The notes beneath the pieces are model-generated. The model did not search any database, was not told the origin of the DNA, and worked only from the letters and a program-made list of their open reading frames with translations. 64,000 nucleotides of DNA from Porcincola sp945869225 (GTDB taxonomy: Bacteria > Bacillota > Clostridia > Lachnospirales > Lachnospiraceae), in contig NZ_JBQKGW010000004.1 in the NCBI RefSeq assembly GCF_052118625.1, forward strand, positions 132,455-196,454, written 5' to 3'. The position numbers and the translations under genes were made by a program. Below, piece by piece: positions 60,996-64,000 of the stretch. The first letter of the stretch is position 1, and each line of letters begins with the position of its first letter.

Positions 60996-61619
60996 TCACT
61001 CCCTGCGCTCATACACTCTGATAGAAATGAACCAGGATACGACAGCCGTCACAGCAGTCACAACCAGCGCGACTGTAGCGGTCAACGCTGTGTTCACCTC
61101 CAGAATCTGTATAGCCATATTCGTCCCTTCCCCGAGGATGGTCACGCCAACAGCGACCATCAGCGCGATCAGAATCATCTGGACAATCGGCGCTTTCAAG
61201 GAGCCGAACCGGAGCGTCAGCGGTATCGAGATCACCGCCATCAGGCTGGGTACAATCACCATCAGCAGAACGGTCGGAAATACCGGATAGGTTCCGCGCA
61301 CCGCATACCGGACAATCAGCGCAGCCACTGTGTAAAGTGCTGTCGAAAGAAGCGTTGTCACATAGGTCGTAATATAGTACGTGGTGACAACGGTTTTCCC
61401 TGAAAGCGGAAGGAGCCTGCTGTACCGGTTCCATCCCGACGCCTCATCTGCCCTGATTCTCGCTCCGGCAAATGTACTGAGCATCAGCTCCGCGTAGACA
61501 GCCCAGTAGCTGCCCTTCCCCGGCATCACCCCCATCACCAGAAACAATGCATCCATCAGCAGCAGATACCGGAACTGTCTGAGCATTAATATCCTGTCTT
61601 TATATAGTAACCCCCTCAT
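60996..61619 (-). CDS. ABC-2 type transporter permease (YtrA-type operon)
   Basis: A 207-residue membrane protein with about six helices. It begins RGLLYKDRILMLRQFRYLLL and contains AGARIRADEASGWNRYSRLL, a pattern of ABC-2 permeases next to YtrA-type regulators. It forms an exporter with the ATPase encoded upstream. The ATG at 61619 follows AAAGGGAGA and overlaps the ATPase stop by 4 bp. The substrate is unknown; relatives respond to cell-wall-active antibiotics. Confidence 0.85.
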   Translation of the reverse strand: MRGLLYKDRILMLRQFRYLLLMDALFLVMGVMPGKGSYWAVYAELMLSTFAGARIRADEASGWNRYSRLLPLSGKTVVTTYYITTYVTTLLSTALYTVAALIVRYAVRGTYPVFPTVLLMVIVPSLMAVISIPLTLRFGSLKAPIVQMILIALMVAVGVTILGEGTNMAIQILEVNTALTATVALVVTAVTAVVSWFISIRVYERRE

Positions 61620-62461
61620 TTCATGTCTCCCTTTGCCATCATCACAAACAGCTCTTCGATATTCACCGGTTGAACATTCAGCTCCCGGACAGCGTCCGTC
61701 CTCTTTATAATGCATTCCACACCATAACCGGTATCCCGCTTTCCGATGATATCTCCCGGGCTGATCTTCTCAAAATCCGCCCTGCTGCAGACAATCTTCC
61801 CATACATCTCCTGCAGCCTGTCCTTTTCCTCCGACAAAAGCAGCCTGCCTTCATGGAGGAAAGCAATATAGTCGCAGGCCTTCTCGAGGTCGCTCACGAT
61901 ATGGGAGCTCATCAGGACCGCATGTGTCTCGTCCCGCGTGAACTCCAGCAGTATATCCAGCAGTTCGTCCCTGACAACCGGGTCAAGTCCTGAAGTGGCT
62001 TCGTCCAGGATCAGCAGCTTCGGGTGGTGAGATAGCGCACATACAATCCCGAGCTTCATCTTGTTGCCGCGTGAAAAATCAGAAAACGGCTTGTCTGTCG
62101 GGATCCTCAGGTTCGACAGAAGACGATCATAGACCGTACTGTCCCAGCTTTGATAGATCATCCCCATCATCTTCCCGATTTCCGATGCTTTCATCGGGGC
62201 AGGCAGACACACCTCGTCAAGAACAACGCCAACCTCCTCTCTGATGGCCGGTTCTGACAGCGCGTCCGGTTTTCCGAACACCTGAATCTCTCCCTCATCT
62301 TTCCGGATCAGATTCAGAATCAGCCTGATCAGGGTGGTTTTACCTGCCCCATTCTCCCCGACAAGGCCCAGGATTGTGCCCTCCGGCAGTGTCAGGGAAA
62401 CATGGTCCAGTTGAAAATTCTGGTATGCCTTGCAGACATTCCTGACAGCGATTGCGTTCAT
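61616..62461 (-). CDS. ABC transporter ATP-binding protein (YtrA-type operon)
   Basis: A 281-residue ATPase. Walker A is GLVGENGAGKTTLIRLILNL. The signature region is degenerate, FSRGNKMKLG instead of LSGGQ. Walker B is HPKLLILDEATSGLDPVVRD, and the switch His is in VLMSSHIVSDLE. A C-terminal extension of about 70 residues follows. The ATG at 62461 follows GGGAGGACGAGGC and overlaps the regulator stop by 4 bp. Confidence 0.93.
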   Translation of the reverse strand: MNAIAVRNVCKAYQNFQLDHVSLTLPEGTILGLVGENGAGKTTLIRLILNLIRKDEGEIQVFGKPDALSEPAIREEVGVVLDEVCLPAPMKASEIGKMMGMIYQSWDSTVYDRLLSNLRIPTDKPFSDFSRGNKMKLGIVCALSHHPKLLILDEATSGLDPVVRDELLDILLEFTRDETHAVLMSSHIVSDLEKACDYIAFLHEGRLLLSEEKDRLQEMYGKIVCSRADFEKISPGDIIGKRDTGYGVECIIKRTDAVRELNVQPVNIEELFVMMAKGDMK

Positions 62462-62835
62462 GCCTCGTCCTCCCACATCGTATTCCACATCTCAAGTACC
62501 TCCTCTTTGTTCAGGCCGGCTGAAGAGGCCAGCTTCTGAATCTGATCCATCTTTTCCTCAATCTCCCGAAGATAATTCTCCCGTACGAGTGCCTCATTCC
62601 GTTTCGCGACGTAGCAGCCCTTTCCGGCGATTTTATAGAGAAACCCTTCCTGCTCCAGCTCCTCATAGGCTCTTTTGGTCGTGATGACACTGATCCTCAG
62701 GTCCTTCGCCAGATTCCGAATTGACGGGAGCGGATCGTCTGCCTTCAGTCGTCCGTCCAGAATCTGCTCCTTGATCTGTGTAAATATCTGCTCGTAGATC
62801 GGCACCCCACTATAGTTATCAAGCAGTATCTCCAT
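62458..62835 (-). CDS. GntR-family regulator, YtrA subgroup
   Basis: A 125-residue protein. The winged helix is PIYEQIFTQIKEQILDGRLK, then LPSIRNLAKDLRISVITTKR. The short C-terminal helical part (EEVLEMWNTMWEDEA) replaces a ligand-binding domain, which is the YtrA-type layout. It likely represses its own exporter operon. AAAAGGAGGCGCCGG precedes the ATG at 62835. Confidence 0.92.
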   Translation of the reverse strand: MEILLDNYSGVPIYEQIFTQIKEQILDGRLKADDPLPSIRNLAKDLRISVITTKRAYEELEQEGFLYKIAGKGCYVAKRNEALVRENYLREIEEKMDQIQKLASSAGLNKEEVLEMWNTMWEDEA

Positions 62836-62856
62836 CCGGCGCCTCCTTTTATATAC

Positions 62857-62885
62857 AGTATATACAGTAATTACGATATTTACAA
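62857..62885 (-). promoter_or_regulatory. Promoter and probable operator of the GntR-ABC operon
   Basis: TTGTAA and TATACT with a 17-bp spacer on the minus strand. TATACAGTA is directly repeated across the -10 (62852-62869), a likely site for the YtrA-type regulator. Confidence 0.7.
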
Positions 62886-62922
62886 TCCCTCGTTTCAAAA
62901 AATTGTGACGATATTGTGAACA

Positions 62923-62965
62923 TTAGCACTCACCTATTGACAGTGCTAACAATAAGGACTATAAC
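62923..62965 (+). promoter_or_regulatory. CIRCE-overlapped promoter of hsp20 copy 2
   Basis: TTGACA (62937-62942) and TATAAC (60960-range: 62960-62965) are 17 bp apart. The CIRCE TTAGCACTC-9-CAGTGCTAA spans 62923-62949 and covers the -35. Layout and mismatch position match the first hsp20 promoter. Confidence 0.9.
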
Positions 62966-62992
62966 GTAGCCAGAACGAAGGAGATGAGGAAA

Positions 62993-63010
62993 TGAAGTTC
63001 CTCAGATGAA
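62993..63010 (+). other. Possible 5-codon leader ORF ahead of hsp20 copy 2
   Basis: GAAGGAGATGAGGAA precedes an ATG opening a 5-codon frame (MKFLR). It sits in a 165-nt leader whose first part resembles the leader of hsp20 copy 1. It may be chance, a leader peptide or part of a folded element. Confidence 0.25.
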
Positions 63011-63130
63011 ATTCCTTCATTCCGGAGGAACAAGAAGTTGTAACTGGAACCCGTAAGCAGAAGCGTTCACGAGTACAACGGTTACATAAGTTAGGTCCTG
63101 GATAAGGATATAGAGAAAGGGGAATGACTT

Positions 63131-63595
63131 ATGTTTATGCCGAGTATTATTGATGACAATCTGTTTGATGACTGGTTTGATGATGATTTTTACATGCCGT
63201 ATCTTCCGGATATGAGCCGCGTTGACAAGAAGCTGTATGGCAACAAGGCCGCTCGTGAAATGAAGACAGATGTGAAGGAAACGGATCAGGGTTATGAAGT
63301 CGCCGTTGATCTTCCGGGTGTGAAGAAGGATGACGTGACAGTGGAACTGAAGGATGGTTACCTGACCATCTCCGCGAAGAAGAATGTCGGCAACGACAAG
63401 AAAGACAAGAACGGTAAGTACATCCGCCGCGAGCGCTACTCCGGTACAATGAGCCGCAGCTTCTATGTCGGCAAGGATATGAAGCAGGAAGATGTACATG
63501 CAGCATTCAGTGATGGAATCCTGACACTTCAGCTTCCGAAGAAGGACGCTGCAAAGCAGATCGAAGATCAGAAGCATCAGATCAAGATTGCATGA
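63131..63595 (+). CDS. Hsp20/alpha-crystallin small heat shock protein, copy 2
   Basis: A 154-residue chaperone. It starts FMPSIIDDNLFDDWFDDDFY, very like copy 1. The alpha-crystallin domain includes YEVAVDLPGVKKDDVTVELK, KYIRRERYSGTMSRSFYVGK and FSDGILTLQLPKK. The C-terminus is IKIA, an I-x-I-like motif. AGAAAGGGGAATGACTT precedes the ATG. It is controlled by CIRCE, like copy 1, but is 12 kb away and on the other strand. Confidence 0.95.
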   Translation: MFMPSIIDDNLFDDWFDDDFYMPYLPDMSRVDKKLYGNKAAREMKTDVKETDQGYEVAVDLPGVKKDDVTVELKDGYLTISAKKNVGNDKKDKNGKYIRRERYSGTMSRSFYVGKDMKQEDVHAAFSDGILTLQLPKKDAAKQIEDQKHQIKIA

Positions 63596-63736
63596 CCGCG
63601 TGAGAATCGCGCAATTGCATCCGGATCACAGAGCAGGCTGTGCAGGCCGGTGCAGCTGCATCCGGATTAGAAAAGCCGCCCCTGTTTCTGCTGTGCTACC
63701 CGTCAAGAGGACAGTGAATAATTAAAAAGTTTTGTG

Positions 63737-63762
63737 CCGCCAGTCGAATGATCGACTGGCGG
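63737..63762. terminator. Stem-loop at the end of the IS3 remnant
   Basis: An 11-bp perfect stem CCGCCAGTCGA/TCGACTGGCGG with a 4-nt loop. On the minus strand a U-rich tail follows after CACAAAAC. It may end the transposase transcript or belong to the IS end. Confidence 0.6.
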
Positions 63763-63767
63763 TATTC

Positions 63768-63866
63768 TTATGCCGCTACATAATAGTTCTCATGGTATTC
63801 AACAGGGGTCATGAGGTGCAGCTTCCGCTGTATCCGTTCTGTGTTATAGTAGCGAATATAGTGTTG
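63768..63866 (-). pseudogene. IS3-family transposase fragment (C-terminal end)
   Basis: The minus strand reads QHYIRYYNTERIQRKLHLMT and PVEYHENYYVAA then stop, which is the typical end of IS3-family OrfB integrases. Upstream of codon QH the frame closes at once, so only about 32 codons remain. The break coincides with the start of another repeat-like sequence. Confidence 0.8.
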
Positions 63867-64000
63867 TCCGGCAAATTAAATGATGTCCCATCCGGCAGAT
63901 TATTTCGCGCCGATTTTGGATTTCTACAGATGTGTCAGTCACTTTAAAAGTAACTGTTTCTGCGAATTGTTTTCCTGACAGAAAAACCCCCGCAAATTAA
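63867..64000. mobile_element. Possible left end of an IS21-like element, running off the window
   Basis: The stretch repeats TGTC-led motifs (TGTCCGGCAAATTAAATGA, TGTCCCATCCGGCAGATTA, TGTCAGTCACTTTAAAAG), a layout seen at IS21-family ends. It begins exactly where the IS3 transposase is cut. No coding sequence is visible before the window ends. Confidence 0.45.

Overview
The window looks like a chromosomal segment of a fairly GC-rich Clostridia bacterium, most likely a Lachnospiraceae-type gut or rumen fermenter. The signs are AAGGAGG-type ribosome binding sites, sigma-A promoters with 17-bp spacers, a T-box leader, CIRCE/HrcA heat-shock sites, an anaerobic class III ribonucleotide reductase, PucR and PrsW proteins, and a Tad pilus locus with a deviant-Walker TadZ. 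No rRNA operon, prophage or CRISPR array is visible. The genus cannot be named from sequence alone.

Layout. (1) 1-5.8 kb: parts of a Tad (Flp) pilus locus: a TadC-like protein entering from the left edge, a prepilin peptidase and a TadZ/CpaE-like ATPase. A nucleoside hydrolase and an oppositely oriented membrane-anchored PQQ-type beta-propeller lie among them. (2) 5.8-14.9 kb, minus strand: gpsA, a MATE exporter, aspS, nrdG, nrdD (with a strong promoter and a candidate NrdR box), then an unknown protein with a DUF1858 protein. (3) 15.0-21.2 kb: an autoregulated maltodextrin operon (LacI regulator, GH13, binding protein, two permeases) under paired MalR-type operators. (4) 21.6-24.8 kb: a T-box leader ahead of an unknown protein and a CstA-family transporter. 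(5) 25-34.6 kb: a xylo-oligosaccharide operon (binding protein, two permeases, two GH120 beta-xylosidase homologues around a xylitol/sorbitol-type dehydrogenase) with a divergent AraC regulator. (6) 34.7-45.8 kb: PsiE-like protein, ketopantoate-reductase family protein, sbcD-sbcC, PrsW, a 49-aa small protein, PucR, pyruvate kinase and a NUDIX protein. (7) 46-50.3 kb: an NCS2 nucleobase permease, a sodium:solute symporter and a D-lactate-type dehydrogenase. (8) 50.7-54.3 kb: Hsp20 under CIRCE, tRNA-Arg(CCU), and a HipB-HipA-DUF1848 cluster behind four regularly spaced operators. (9) 54.3-60.2 kb: an arabino-oligosaccharide operon (binding protein, two permeases, GH51, LacI regulator). (10) 60.4-64 kb: a decayed coding region, a GntR/YtrA-type ABC exporter operon, a second CIRCE-controlled Hsp20, and IS remnants at the right edge.

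How it fits together. Three carbohydrate ABC importers, each with its own regulator and glycosidase, point to growth on starch-, xylan- and arabinan-derived oligosaccharides. None carries an ATPase gene, so a shared MsmX-type ATPase elsewhere is expected. All three binding proteins lack a lipobox cysteine. Each binding-protein/permease junction holds strong stem-loops. A 65-bp hairpin repeat occurs three times, each time immediately behind the terminator of a minus-strand gene. The most unusual items are the HipBA-DUF1848 cluster with its phased operators, the T-box over a CstA transporter, the terminator-associated repeat, the unlisted 49-aa gene, and the paired Hsp20 loci with matching promoter and leader.
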